From NCBI GenBank assembly GCA_002320005.1, contig DCJK01000034.1:1-48668 (forward strand): a DNA stretch of 48,668 nucleotides, written 5' to 3'. Each line of letters opens with the position of its first letter. The stretch's first letter is position 1. A model generated the notes under the pieces. It saw only the letters and a list, made by a program, of their open reading frames with translations, was not told where the DNA came from and ran no database searches. This DNA is from Firmicutes bacterium UBA1702. Its GTDB lineage: Bacteria > Bacillota > Clostridia > Peptostreptococcales > Anaerovoracaceae. The translations under genes were made by a program, and so were the position numbers. Positions 25,461 to 34,398 of this stretch are shown one piece after another.

Positions 25461-27719
25461 TTATTTCTTATTTTCTGATTTCCACTTATCCATTTCCCTT
25501 TTGATGACCTGGATCTCGCCAGGGAAGATCTTGTAATTGCGATACAGCTCTCCCATTCTTTCTATAATTTTCTTTTCCTGACTTTCCGTAAAAGGCACCC
25601 CAGCCATCATTGCCCTAATTTCATCCATAACCTGCTGGTGGGGATACTCCGTCCCAATATGGGAAACAGAAATAGAGGGCTTTCTGATTTTCAAAGCCTC
25701 CTGTGTGCGTATAATATCTTCATTTTTATGCAAAAATGACCGTATGGTTTCCATATCCTTTTGATACTCCGGTGTCTGCAGCAAATCACTGCAGAGATGG
25801 CCTTGGACATCCTCCAGTATCTGGATTACTTCATGTACTCCGTCAGCTGAATTGAAATGATTGCTGTCCAAGTCAAGCAGATGATCAAAATTGTGAGGTC
25901 CATAGCCCCAATAACTGATACGAGTCACATAAATATCCAGAAAACGAATATACGGTTCATAACTGTTCAGATTCCCTTTCACAGGCAGAGAAGAAAACAA
26001 CTCCAGCACTTTCAGATAGACCTGCGGTTCAATCGAACCATTTACGGACAGGAAGTTACAGATCTGTATGAAATCTGAATCAATAGGTCTTTTCCCCCAT
26101 GCCCACTCGATGAATTCAATAAACTTCAGCCAAACTCCATAGGGATGGCTATCACGGCAGAATGCATCCGCCAGATCCACTAAAGGTGACCCGAATAAAT
26201 GATTGATTGTCCCATTGTCTTTATAGATTTCTTCATGAAACAATTCCTCATTGTAAGTTTTCCAGGTACCGGCCCAAGATTCTTTCGGCGCATCAAGCAC
26301 TTCCTTCATGAATTTTACCACAGCCATATGGGCATTGGTATACTCGGAAGAGCCGTTCTGCAAGAGATTCCATATGATTCGGTTGATTCTTTCCCGCTTT
26401 TCCCCAGCAATCCTGAAGTGCAGGTCATCTTCTGTGAGCATCGTTTCTGCTGTATGTTTATACCATGCCTGAAGCCTGAAATCTGACACTTCATACCCGA
26501 AAAGAGACAAAACTTCCCGGGAAACCAGGTTATCTTCCCTTTCCAGTACTTCCTCCAGCCGTGTATCAAAAGATGGCCTATTAAGCTTCCCCATTTTCGC
26601 TGTAGTCAGACTCTTCCTGTTTGGGACCGGAACATCCCGCCAAATATTTTCGCAAAGATGCAGGATCTCGACTTTTTCCACTTCATCATTAAAGAGAAAA
26701 ATTTCCTCTAATTTTTTATTTGGCTTCAGCCTTTTGTATTCCGGGACCATAAAGTTTTTCAGAAAGAAAAAAGTCACCACTGCTTTGGCCGTAGTACCAT
26801 CGACTTCATGACCACCATACCCTTGCGCCCAGGACCGGATACAGTCCAGAAATTCTCTGACCCGGCGTACTGAAAGAACTTCCTCTTTTATTTCAAGTTG
26901 TCTGGGGAAGACCACCCCCATGAAATAATAGTCCACGGGCAATAAAAGATTTCTGATCATCTCCTCTAACGTACCTGATGGAGATGAGCTATCCGATATT
27001 TTCATATCAAACGGCTGCATCCTCATGTCTTTCCAAATATAAGAAACCATGGTCTGATAAGAAAGATGGGTCAGGTTCATTTCTAAGGGAATATACTTTT
27101 CCAGATAGTCCCGGCTTATGTCCAGATTTTGTTCCAGCCTGTCAGCATCATATTCGTAGATTACCCTGGTTTTTTCTCCTGCCAGCTTCTCAGAAAAGGC
27201 GAGAAGCTTTTTGACTGCTTCTGCATCACCAGCCCGCTCAATATCTTCAAAGACAAGAAGAACCCCTTTATCCAGATACGCCAGTTCTCTTTTTAATCCT
27301 TCAATAGCCGTTGCCGTTTCAGGTTGGCTCCCACGGAAAAAATGGTAGACCAGGCGGCCCCAGAAGTGATTTCCCAATACCTGCAGTGCCTCTGTGGAGT
27401 AAAAAGAGAAAATATGGTTTGCACGCAGAAGGTCGTCCAGTTTTCTTATGATAATCCGGTCGAACTCATTGTATTTATAAGACAGGACTCCGATTTTGAT
27501 GACATAATAGGCATCACGAATCTCTTTCGTTGCACACAAAGCATTCACCACGAAGGATTTCCCATTCCCCCATGGGGAATTGACCCCAAGGACTGGCGTA
27601 AGGCTAAGCAATTCTTTCATCCGTTCCAAATCATATACATGCTCAGGAAACAATTGGTCGGACTGATTACTGTTCTTTTCCCTGAATTCCTCATTTTTTT
27701 GCATATCTGCCAGCTGCAT
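25461..27719 (-). CDS. KAP-family P-loop NTPase
   Basis: 752 aa. Walker A NSPWGNGKSF at about residues 47-56 and Walker B GVLLVFEDIER at 152-162 mark a KAP/YobI-type P-loop NTPase. The rest is helical with no predicted membrane segment; the membrane part may be supplied by the small four-TM protein encoded just upstream. GGAGGAG lies five bases before the ATG at 27719, so this start is firm even though it overlaps the upstream gene by 103 bases. KAP NTPases include the phage-exclusion protein PifA. In a glycan operon this looks like an inserted defence or membrane-stress module rather than a biosynthetic enzyme. Confidence 0.85.
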   Translation of the reverse strand: MQLADMQKNEEFREKNSNQSDQLFPEHVYDLERMKELLSLTPVLGVNSPWGNGKSFVVNALCATKEIRDAYYVIKIGVLSYKYNEFDRIIIRKLDDLLRANHIFSFYSTEALQVLGNHFWGRLVYHFFRGSQPETATAIEGLKRELAYLDKGVLLVFEDIERAGDAEAVKKLLAFSEKLAGEKTRVIYEYDADRLEQNLDISRDYLEKYIPLEMNLTHLSYQTMVSYIWKDMRMQPFDMKISDSSSPSGTLEEMIRNLLLPVDYYFMGVVFPRQLEIKEEVLSVRRVREFLDCIRSWAQGYGGHEVDGTTAKAVVTFFFLKNFMVPEYKRLKPNKKLEEIFLFNDEVEKVEILHLCENIWRDVPVPNRKSLTTAKMGKLNRPSFDTRLEEVLEREDNLVSREVLSLFGYEVSDFRLQAWYKHTAETMLTEDDLHFRIAGEKRERINRIIWNLLQNGSSEYTNAHMAVVKFMKEVLDAPKESWAGTWKTYNEELFHEEIYKDNGTINHLFGSPLVDLADAFCRDSHPYGVWLKFIEFIEWAWGKRPIDSDFIQICNFLSVNGSIEPQVYLKVLELFSSLPVKGNLNSYEPYIRFLDIYVTRISYWGYGPHNFDHLLDLDSNHFNSADGVHEVIQILEDVQGHLCSDLLQTPEYQKDMETIRSFLHKNEDIIRTQEALKIRKPSISVSHIGTEYPHQQVMDEIRAMMAGVPFTESQEKKIIERMGELYRNYKIFPGEIQVIKREMDKWKSENKK

Positions 27720-28024
27720 CGGAACTCCTCCGTCAGAATAGAAAAAAGGATAAGAAATAGCAGAAGACTATAGGGGGCCCCCTTCAGCCAAGCCACGGCA
27801 CCACTATGGATAGAGACCGTGCAGAATGCAAGCAGGCTGCCGGCAGCCGCAGCAAGAAAGCTTTGATGAAATATGACATTATGCCGGTCGGAATAAAGAT
27901 ATAGAATAATCCCCCAAAGAATGGCAAGTATCAGCATATATCCACAAAGTGGTATATGACCAAAGGGCAGAAACAGGAACAGGGAAATGATGAATACCAT
28001 CAAACCTTTCATTACAAAGTTCAT
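27617..28024 (-). CDS. Small four-TM membrane protein, partner of KAP NTPase
   Basis: 135 aa, no recognised family. Four hydrophobic segments (about residues 6-22, 26-44, 60-77, 86-104) are followed by a basic cytoplasmic tail. GGGGAGGAAATTTC before the ATG at 28024 sets the start. The last ~34 codons overlap the KAP gene in another frame. Such a long overlap is unusual and may mean that the original 3' end was lost. Gene order suggests that it anchors the KAP protein to the membrane. Confidence 0.65.
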   Translation of the reverse strand: MNFVMKGLMVFIISLFLFLPFGHIPLCGYMLILAILWGIILYLYSDRHNVIFHQSFLAAAAGSLLAFCTVSIHSGAVAWLKGAPYSLLLFLILFSILTEEFRCSWQICKKMRNSGKRTVISPTNCFLSMYMIWNG

Positions 28025-28069
28025 GAAATTTCCTCCCCTATACACTGAAATTATACCATTCTATTCATC

Positions 28070-30481
28070 TCACAGTCCGATTCGCCGCTTGATTTCCTCC
28101 ACGATCCGTTCGGAATTATTCTCGTCGTTTACATTCATATCATAGAATGCATCCCGCACTTTTTCCCGCCATGGGCTGTCTTTTTCCGGGTGCTGCACAT
28201 AAGCCAGTACTTCTTCCATCGTATCTGTCCAGGTTTCCGTTTTGGGTCCGGGACTGTACGTATCATAGTCATAGTTGAAGTCACAGTCATCATTGACATA
28301 GGTTTCCTTATCGGGGCAATAAAAGATCACCGGCCGGTCCAGAAGGATAAAATCATAGGCAATGGATGAATAGTCAGAAATCATGATGGTATAGGTTCCC
28401 AGGGTTTTATATACGTCCTTTTCATCATCATAGAGAATCCGGGGGCAGTCCTTCATGGCATTTCTGATTTTTCCCGTATAGTTCCGCCAGGTATGGGGGT
28501 GCAAACGGATCGTAAAGGTACCATCAATGGCTTCCATCATTTTTTCAATGACCGGAAAAGCACTGACCAGGTCCGCCACCATGGCCCTCTCATCTTTCAC
28601 TTTCCAACGGTATGTGGGCGCATAGAGAATCTTGGGCTTAGCAGAAGGCTGGGCTGTATGAAGATATATATTGCGCGGATGGCCGCTCATAAAGCAGCGC
28701 TCCCTAGGCACGCCCCAGGTATGGGCAAGGGTTGCCAACCGCTCCGGTCCCGGACAAAGGAGCATGAAATATTTTTCAAAAAGCTCCCGGTAATAAGCGT
28801 GGCGCAGGTATTTCAATTTTTTGACCAAGCGCATCCCCAAGCCATCTTCTGGCTGGGGCAGAATATCCTCAGAAAAAAGAACGCCATTTACATTTGTATT
28901 TTTAATATGATTGCCATTCGTGCGGACCATCGCTTTTAATCCCACACCATGCCATAATTGGACTACTTTCGTACGATTATTAAATCCGGAAAATGGCTCA
29001 TAATCGGACATAACGAAGTGATCGGTCACAGCAATGGCAGCGTGTTTCAGTACATTTCTTCCTTCTTTTGTACGAAAGAAAGCCACCGGTTTGCCCTCGG
29101 CCTTCAGTTTTTCATAGACCTCCTTATCTCTAGTCATCCAGCAGGCCCGGATTTCCGGATGGTGGGCAACGGTCCATTCGTAGAGGTACATGGCATTATC
29201 CAGATATCCTTTTTTATTAAAGGCTGAGAAGACCCACAGGTTTTTCTGCTTCGGTACCATGGAATAGAGCCAGTAGCAAAGGAAGTTCAGAAGGTTCTTC
29301 CCATGGTTCTTTACTTTGATCCGTAATGGATTAATGGCTCCAACCAGCTTTCCATAGGGCCGAAGCGCATTTCGATACCAGCGGTTCCGCACCACCAGTT
29401 TGTACACAGGCCAGGTCAAAGTCCCCGTCAGCATCTGACTGTCGTGGTAGAAGGAAAGGAAGGCATTCAGTACAATTCGGCCTGCTTCCGGATAATCATG
29501 AAAAAAAGCAGTGATTTCATCTGTCATGCCATTGCGTTCACAAATAGCAAGATAATTCCATGCTTCCCTTTTAATCCGGTTCTCCACAGTCACTACAGGG
29601 TATCCATCCCAGTGCTCTAAAGCATAGTCCCTGAGCCCCTCTAAATATCGGACATAGTCTAAGCGCGTGCGTAAAAAGTTCGTTTCTTTATCTGTGTCAA
29701 ACCACACACTTCCGGAATTGATACGATATACAGAAGTGACATCAGGAAGAACCGCCACCTCTCCTATCCCAAGCTGCAGCAGTAATATGGGGGCATCCCC
29801 AATGATCCCCTTATAATACCACTCTGGTTCTTTTAAATCATAGTCCCACCTAAAGAAATAGGAAGATGTCTGTAATATATTATTATCAATATATTCTGCT
29901 GTGCTGTACAGTTTCTTGGCTTTACGGATAGAAGGATTGCTGTCAGGAATAATGTATTTACCATTAACTGCTATATACCAATCTTTGAGATACCAGTCTT
30001 CCGGTGCCTTGATTTCAGTTCTCGTTCCACAAACTTTTATATTCTTATGTTCTTCCATATATTCGACTTGCTTTTGCAGTTTATGGTCATCTACCCAGTA
30101 ATCATCGCCTTCGCAAAAAGCAATGTAAGGAGATGTGGCATGCTGGCAGAGATCGATGAGATTCCTCTGGGCACCCATATTCTTTTCACGAATAAAGGGA
30201 ACAACGATATCCGGATATTTCCTCGCATATTCCCGGATAATGTCTGCTGTATGATCAGGCCCATGGTCTTCTCCTACAAAGATTTTAAATTTGAAATCTG
30301 TCTTCTGCATAAGAAAACTATCCAGGGCATCCCGGATAAATTTTTCATGGTTATAGGAAATACAAACGACAGTGACCATGGTACCATCATTCTCTTTTAT
30401 CTTTTTTTCCGTCATCGGACCGATGCTGCCATCGTCCTGTATTCTGTAGCTGTCTTCATTGACTTTCCGTAATCTATCCAT
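28070..30481 (-). CDS. GT2 glycosyltransferase fused to TagF-like polyol-phosphate transferase
   Basis: About 803 aa. The N-terminal GT2 domain (from about residue 35: VTVVCISYNHEKF, then GEDHG and CEGDDYWVDD) adds a sugar. The C-terminal half (from about 400) is a CDP-glycerol glycerophosphotransferase/TagB-TagF domain with QLWHGVGLKAM, FMSGHPRNIYL, LYAPTYRW, RLHPH and SDYSSIAYDFI. The fusion can add both the sugar and the alditol phosphate of a teichoic-acid-like repeat, and is the likely consumer of the CDP-alditol made at 16967-19382. The start at 30481 is chosen because AAGGGG precedes it; the frame is open to 30583 but would overlap the upstream gene. Confidence 0.9.
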   Translation of the reverse strand: MDRLRKVNEDSYRIQDDGSIGPMTEKKIKENDGTMVTVVCISYNHEKFIRDALDSFLMQKTDFKFKIFVGEDHGPDHTADIIREYARKYPDIVVPFIREKNMGAQRNLIDLCQHATSPYIAFCEGDDYWVDDHKLQKQVEYMEEHKNIKVCGTRTEIKAPEDWYLKDWYIAVNGKYIIPDSNPSIRKAKKLYSTAEYIDNNILQTSSYFFRWDYDLKEPEWYYKGIIGDAPILLLQLGIGEVAVLPDVTSVYRINSGSVWFDTDKETNFLRTRLDYVRYLEGLRDYALEHWDGYPVVTVENRIKREAWNYLAICERNGMTDEITAFFHDYPEAGRIVLNAFLSFYHDSQMLTGTLTWPVYKLVVRNRWYRNALRPYGKLVGAINPLRIKVKNHGKNLLNFLCYWLYSMVPKQKNLWVFSAFNKKGYLDNAMYLYEWTVAHHPEIRACWMTRDKEVYEKLKAEGKPVAFFRTKEGRNVLKHAAIAVTDHFVMSDYEPFSGFNNRTKVVQLWHGVGLKAMVRTNGNHIKNTNVNGVLFSEDILPQPEDGLGMRLVKKLKYLRHAYYRELFEKYFMLLCPGPERLATLAHTWGVPRERCFMSGHPRNIYLHTAQPSAKPKILYAPTYRWKVKDERAMVADLVSAFPVIEKMMEAIDGTFTIRLHPHTWRNYTGKIRNAMKDCPRILYDDEKDVYKTLGTYTIMISDYSSIAYDFILLDRPVIFYCPDKETYVNDDCDFNYDYDTYSPGPKTETWTDTMEEVLAYVQHPEKDSPWREKVRDAFYDMNVNDENNSERIVEEIKRRIGL

Positions 30482-30569
30482 ACCCCTTGCTTCTCCTGTT
30501 CCGACTGATTTATATTTACACAAATTTATACAATAGAAAACCTGCCATGATGGACCTTTTAACATCCTT

Positions 30570-31544
30570 TTACCGCGCAGCAAGCCCCAGCTTCATCCTG
30601 AGCCGGGTCCCCACCTTTTCATAAATGGCCAGGGGAAGAAAGGCAAGTACCAGCCCCTTATGCCTGCATTCCTCAAAGACCTGCCCCAAATGGACGGCTG
30701 GATATTTAATTTTATGAAAAATGGCAGTGGCCAGAATCTGGCTTCTGGCTTTTATAAATTTTATAGACCGGTCTGTATTCGCAGCCACCCATTGTTCCAT
30801 ACAATTCACAAGGTGCATGTCCCTGGCATCCATGGTACGGATCGTATCTATCCTTAGAGAAGAGGCATTATCTTCCCCGGTGCCTCGTACCAGCCGATAG
30901 GCCCCCAAGACAGAGGGCAGTCTTCGGATTTTCCCACATGCAAGCGCCATAAGAAAGACAATCTTATCCGATACCTGCCTGTGAGACTCCATAACTGAAA
31001 GATCGGTAATCCCCATGGATTTAAAATTTCTGATGCACAGAGAGGAAAGCTGCCCAGGGAGATGCATACCATCATATTTAACCAGTTCCATGTCATCCGA
31101 TGAAGTTAGCCAGTCCAGCCGCCGAATACAGGTGTCATTTCCGATGGCATCCACAATTTTTACAGGATGCACATTTCCGCTGTAATGTGGATGGTGAAGA
31201 AGGAATGCCCGCTGCTTTTCAAGCTTATCTGCCGAAATCCAATAGTCATCCCCGTCACAGAAAGCGATATACTCATCCTCCGCCATCTCCAGAAGTCCTC
31301 GCAGGTTTGCTGAGGCCCCCCTATTCTGCTTATGAAAGACCGGTACAACCTGCCCAGGATATCTCTCCGCATATTCCGCTATAATTCCCGGGGTGCCATC
31401 CGTAGAAGCATCATCGCCAATATATATGATAATATCCTCCCTAATTGTCTGCATCAGGATGCTATCCAAACACTGGCGTATATACTTCTCCTCATTATAC
31501 GTAACAACCAAAACATCTATTCTTTTTCGGTTCATCTCTTTCAT
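30570..31544 (-). CDS. GT2 family glycosyltransferase
   Basis: 324 aa cytoplasmic GT-A enzyme. The nucleotide-sugar fold is shown by IDVLVVTYNEEKYIRQCLDS near the N-terminus, GDDASTDGT, and the metal-binding FCDGDDYW near residue 100. It belongs to the same branch as the N-terminal half of the next protein. Donor and linkage cannot be read from sequence. It lies 19 bases downstream of the previous GT2 gene, and its stop codon is 88 bases upstream of the chosen start of the fusion gene. Confidence 0.92.
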   Translation of the reverse strand: MKEMNRKRIDVLVVTYNEEKYIRQCLDSILMQTIREDIIIYIGDDASTDGTPGIIAEYAERYPGQVVPVFHKQNRGASANLRGLLEMAEDEYIAFCDGDDYWISADKLEKQRAFLLHHPHYSGNVHPVKIVDAIGNDTCIRRLDWLTSSDDMELVKYDGMHLPGQLSSLCIRNFKSMGITDLSVMESHRQVSDKIVFLMALACGKIRRLPSVLGAYRLVRGTGEDNASSLRIDTIRTMDARDMHLVNCMEQWVAANTDRSIKFIKARSQILATAIFHKIKYPAVHLGQVFEECRHKGLVLAFLPLAIYEKVGTRLRMKLGLAAR

Positions 31545-31563
31545 ATGCCCTTATATATCATTA

Positions 31564-32571
31564 TCATTTAATATATTTCCTATATAATCTCCACAACAAA
31601 GCATAAAAGGAAGGTGAAAGAAAAAGGGCCAAAATGGCAACTTTATCTCGGCGTGGTGCCTTCGGATCCTGTAGTATCTGTTTCCCATACTTCCTGATAT
31701 AGGCAATCATGGCCTTACGCTCACGAGGAAAATCGTCCCATCCCCCATGGGTAATCATCTGGTCCAGCGTGCTGAATCGTGCATAGACCTGCCGGCGGCG
31801 AATCGCTTTTGATAAATCTGGATATACAGTAAGTACATCACCGGCCATGGTATCTGTCATTTCCAACAAATCGAACTTTCTCTCGGAAAACTTACCGGTA
31901 ACGATCGAATTGGGCCGTACAAAATAATTGTACTTGCATGTAAACCCACAGGCAATATACCCGCTTTGAATAAAAAGCCTGTATGTGGTCCCGATGTCCT
32001 CAAAAAGTTTTCCTACGGGAAAACGGATAGATGTAAATAAGGATCGGTCATATAACTTGGCATAGGCCGATGTATCTACAAAGCCATGATATAGCATACT
32101 TTCCATGGCATCATGGGCACTCATGCGGCATTCTATGCCATTTCCGACTTCTTTTCTTTTGTCCTTCCCGGTGAAAACCGTAGTAAGGCAGCACAGGGAC
32201 ATGGGACATTCGTATTTTGCAACCAGATGGTACAGGTACGCAATCATATCCTTTTGGACCGTATCATCAGAGTCTATGAATGTAATAAATTTCCCATGAG
32301 CATAATGAATCCCGGTATTTCGTGCTGCAGAAAGGCCACCGTTTTCCTGCCGTATAACCACAATCCGCGAATCTGCAGCGGCATATTCCCTGCAGATTCT
32401 CCCGGAAGAGTCGGTAGAACCATCGTCTACAACAATAATCTCTAGATGCTGGTACGTTTGCCCTAAAACGGTCTCAAGGCATCGACCCACATAGGGTTCT
32501 ACGTTGTATACCGGTATGACTACACTGATTAATGGATCCGTTTCCACACTGCTACGTACACGATCTCCCAT
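31564..32571 (-). CDS. GT2 family glycosyltransferase
   Basis: 335 aa GT-A enzyme with ISVVIPVYNVEPYVGRCLE (about 15-33), VVDDGSTDSS near 47-56, NGGLSAARNTG and FIDSDDTV near 96. It resembles capsule glycosyltransferases of the EpsJ/CpsJ kind. A basic C-terminus may lie on the membrane face. It follows the ABC ATPase gene after two bases, so the genes are co-translated. Confidence 0.93.
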   Translation of the reverse strand: MGDRVRSSVETDPLISVVIPVYNVEPYVGRCLETVLGQTYQHLEIIVVDDGSTDSSGRICREYAAADSRIVVIRQENGGLSAARNTGIHYAHGKFITFIDSDDTVQKDMIAYLYHLVAKYECPMSLCCLTTVFTGKDKRKEVGNGIECRMSAHDAMESMLYHGFVDTSAYAKLYDRSLFTSIRFPVGKLFEDIGTTYRLFIQSGYIACGFTCKYNYFVRPNSIVTGKFSERKFDLLEMTDTMAGDVLTVYPDLSKAIRRRQVYARFSTLDQMITHGGWDDFPRERKAMIAYIRKYGKQILQDPKAPRRDKVAILALFLSPSFYALLWRLYRKYIK

Positions 32572-32573
32572 TT

Positions 32574-33494
32574 TTACTTGCCATTCTCTTTCAGGTACTC
32601 TTCTGCTGCTTTCCGAGCTGCTTCTTTAGGCCCTGCTTTCAATATATCCAAAAGTCTGGCCGCTTCTGTTTTTTTCTTCTCTTCTGCCTCTTTCCGTTTT
32701 CTTTCCCTGTATTTATCCGCCATCTCTTTAATCAGTGTACTTCCGGAAGGTAATTTCTTACTGATCAGGAATTCTTCATAGGCGTCGCAGAAGAGCTTCA
32801 CATCACTGCCGAATCCCACTTGCTTCCCATGGTCCAGCCATAAAATTTTATTGCATAATTCCCGTACCTGCCCCAGAGAATGAGATACCAGAATCCCTGT
32901 CACCCCACTGGCCAGGATCTGTCTCATCTTATCGCCGCTCTTTTTCCGGAAAGCGCCATCTCCGACACTGAGTACTTCATCCAGAATCAGAATATCCGGA
33001 TTTACAAGGCAAGCTATAGAAAAAGCCAGGCGGCTCTTCATTCCACTGGAGAGATGCTTGAAAGGTCGTTCCTGAAAATCATCGAGTTCAGCAAATGCGA
33101 TGATATCTTCATATTTCTCATCCATAAACTTGCGTGTGTATCCCAACATGGCGCCCCGAAGATAGGTGTTTTCCCGGACTGTCAGGTCCTGGTCAAAACC
33201 ACTGGCTAATTCCAGCAGTGCAGCAATGGACCCATGGATTTCCATCTTTCCGCTTGTGGGAACCATAACTCCGGAAACAGCCTTCAGTAAAGTAGACTTC
33301 CCAGCTCCATTCGTACCGATAATACCAAGCATATCTCCTTTTTCAAGAGAAAAACTGATATCCTTGTCTGCCCAGAACTGCTTCACATGATAATTCCCTT
33401 TCAGACGGCGCATGACATATTCTTTTATACCGATATCTTTAAAATCTCCGGTCATATAGCATATGGAGACCTTATCCGCTTTGATAATTGCCAT
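32574..33494 (-). CDS. Polysaccharide ABC exporter, ATP-binding subunit (TagH/Wzt-like)
   Basis: 306 aa. Walker A GTNGAGKS at residues 60-67, signature LSSGMKSRLAFS near 148-159, Walker B ILILDEVLSVGD near 169-180 and switch His in VSHS. This subclass powers export of teichoic acids, O antigens and capsules. Beyond the NTPase core there is a Lys/Glu/Ala-rich helical tail (about 250-306) rather than the carbohydrate-binding domain of long Wzt proteins, so chain-end recognition is unlikely to reside here. Paired with the permease encoded directly upstream. Confidence 0.94.
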   Translation of the reverse strand: MAIIKADKVSICYMTGDFKDIGIKEYVMRRLKGNYHVKQFWADKDISFSLEKGDMLGIIGTNGAGKSTLLKAVSGVMVPTSGKMEIHGSIAALLELASGFDQDLTVRENTYLRGAMLGYTRKFMDEKYEDIIAFAELDDFQERPFKHLSSGMKSRLAFSIACLVNPDILILDEVLSVGDGAFRKKSGDKMRQILASGVTGILVSHSLGQVRELCNKILWLDHGKQVGFGSDVKLFCDAYEEFLISKKLPSGSTLIKEMADKYRERKRKEAEEKKKTEAARLLDILKAGPKEAARKAAEEYLKENGK

Positions 33495-33503
33495 GAAACC
33501 CTC

Positions 33504-34280
33504 TCAAATATAATAAAGAAATTTATGATTATTAGCCTTGTAAATGTAACAGCCCACAAGGAATGCCAGCAGTGCATATCCCATGCAAAGGAGATGCATT
33601 TCTAAAGAAGGAACTTCACCAGAAATAACGATGGTTCGAAAATAAGCAATACAGCAATATATGGGGTTCAGATAAAAAATAATCTGCAATTTATCAGGAA
33701 CAATGCTGATATCATAAAAAATAGCAGAAGCATACATCAGCAGCATGGTAAACACGTTGTAGAGATAACTGATATCTCTGAAAAACACAAAAAGTGCTGA
33801 CAGAATGAGTCCCATGCCCAAATTAAAAACGACCAGACACGCCACCGGATACAGAAGAAAGATAAACTTCCACGTAAATGGAAGGCCATCAAAAAAGACA
33901 AAAGCAAAAAAGATGAGCATGGTCAAGCCAAAATTAATTAATGACGAAACATTTTTAGAAAAGAGGAAAAGATACTTAGGAACATTAATTTTACTGAAAA
34001 TACTGGCATTACTCATAAGTGAATTCATACCACCGGTAGTTGATTCCCGGTAGTACGCAAATATAAGGTTTCCACAAAACAGATAAATCGTATAATGTGG
34101 AATGGATTGTCCAAAATAAAAGCCGAAAACGATTTGCAGGACAAGCAACGTCAAAAGAGGAGATAAAATGCTCCATCCCATCCCCAACACAGTTCTCTTA
34201 TATTTTTTCTTGAAATCCCTTTTTACCAGCTCTTCAAAAAGGAATTGATTTTTTTTGAATCGATAAATAAGCGGCTGCAC
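33504..34280 (-). CDS. Polysaccharide ABC exporter, permease subunit (TagG/Wzm-like)
   Basis: About 258 aa with six hydrophobic segments and the ABC-2 export signature: LVKRDFKKKYKRTVLGMGW near the N-terminus, then SPLLTLLVLQIVFG. With the TagH-like ATPase it forms the transporter that moves the finished lipid-linked polymer across the inner membrane. A GTG at 34280 is preferred because GGGGG lies five bases upstream; a TTG four codons earlier is the alternative. A plausible promoter lies in the 106-bp gap upstream. Confidence 0.93.
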   Translation of the reverse strand: MQPLIYRFKKNQFLFEELVKRDFKKKYKRTVLGMGWSILSPLLTLLVLQIVFGFYFGQSIPHYTIYLFCGNLIFAYYRESTTGGMNSLMSNASIFSKINVPKYLFLFSKNVSSLINFGLTMLIFFAFVFFDGLPFTWKFIFLLYPVACLVVFNLGMGLILSALFVFFRDISYLYNVFTMLLMYASAIFYDISIVPDKLQIIFYLNPIYCCIAYFRTIVISGEVPSLEMHLLCMGYALLAFLVGCYIYKANNHKFLYYI

Positions 34281-34321
34281 TACAACCCCCAAATTGTACC
34301 ACGCTGAAACAACCTCATAGT

Positions 34322-34350
34322 ATTTTACTACTTATTACAACATATCGCAA
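34322..34350 (-). promoter_or_regulatory. Putative promoter for the exporter/glycosyltransferase part
   Basis: On the minus strand TTGCGA (34345-34350), a 17-bp spacer and TAAAAT (34322-34327), about 40 bp upstream of the permease start. It would allow export and glycosyltransferase genes to be expressed apart from the Dlt-like genes. Confidence 0.4.
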
Positions 34351-34398
34351 GATTACGGAAAGGATTCTCTACTCGGCTGGGTATAATGAAAATGGCAA

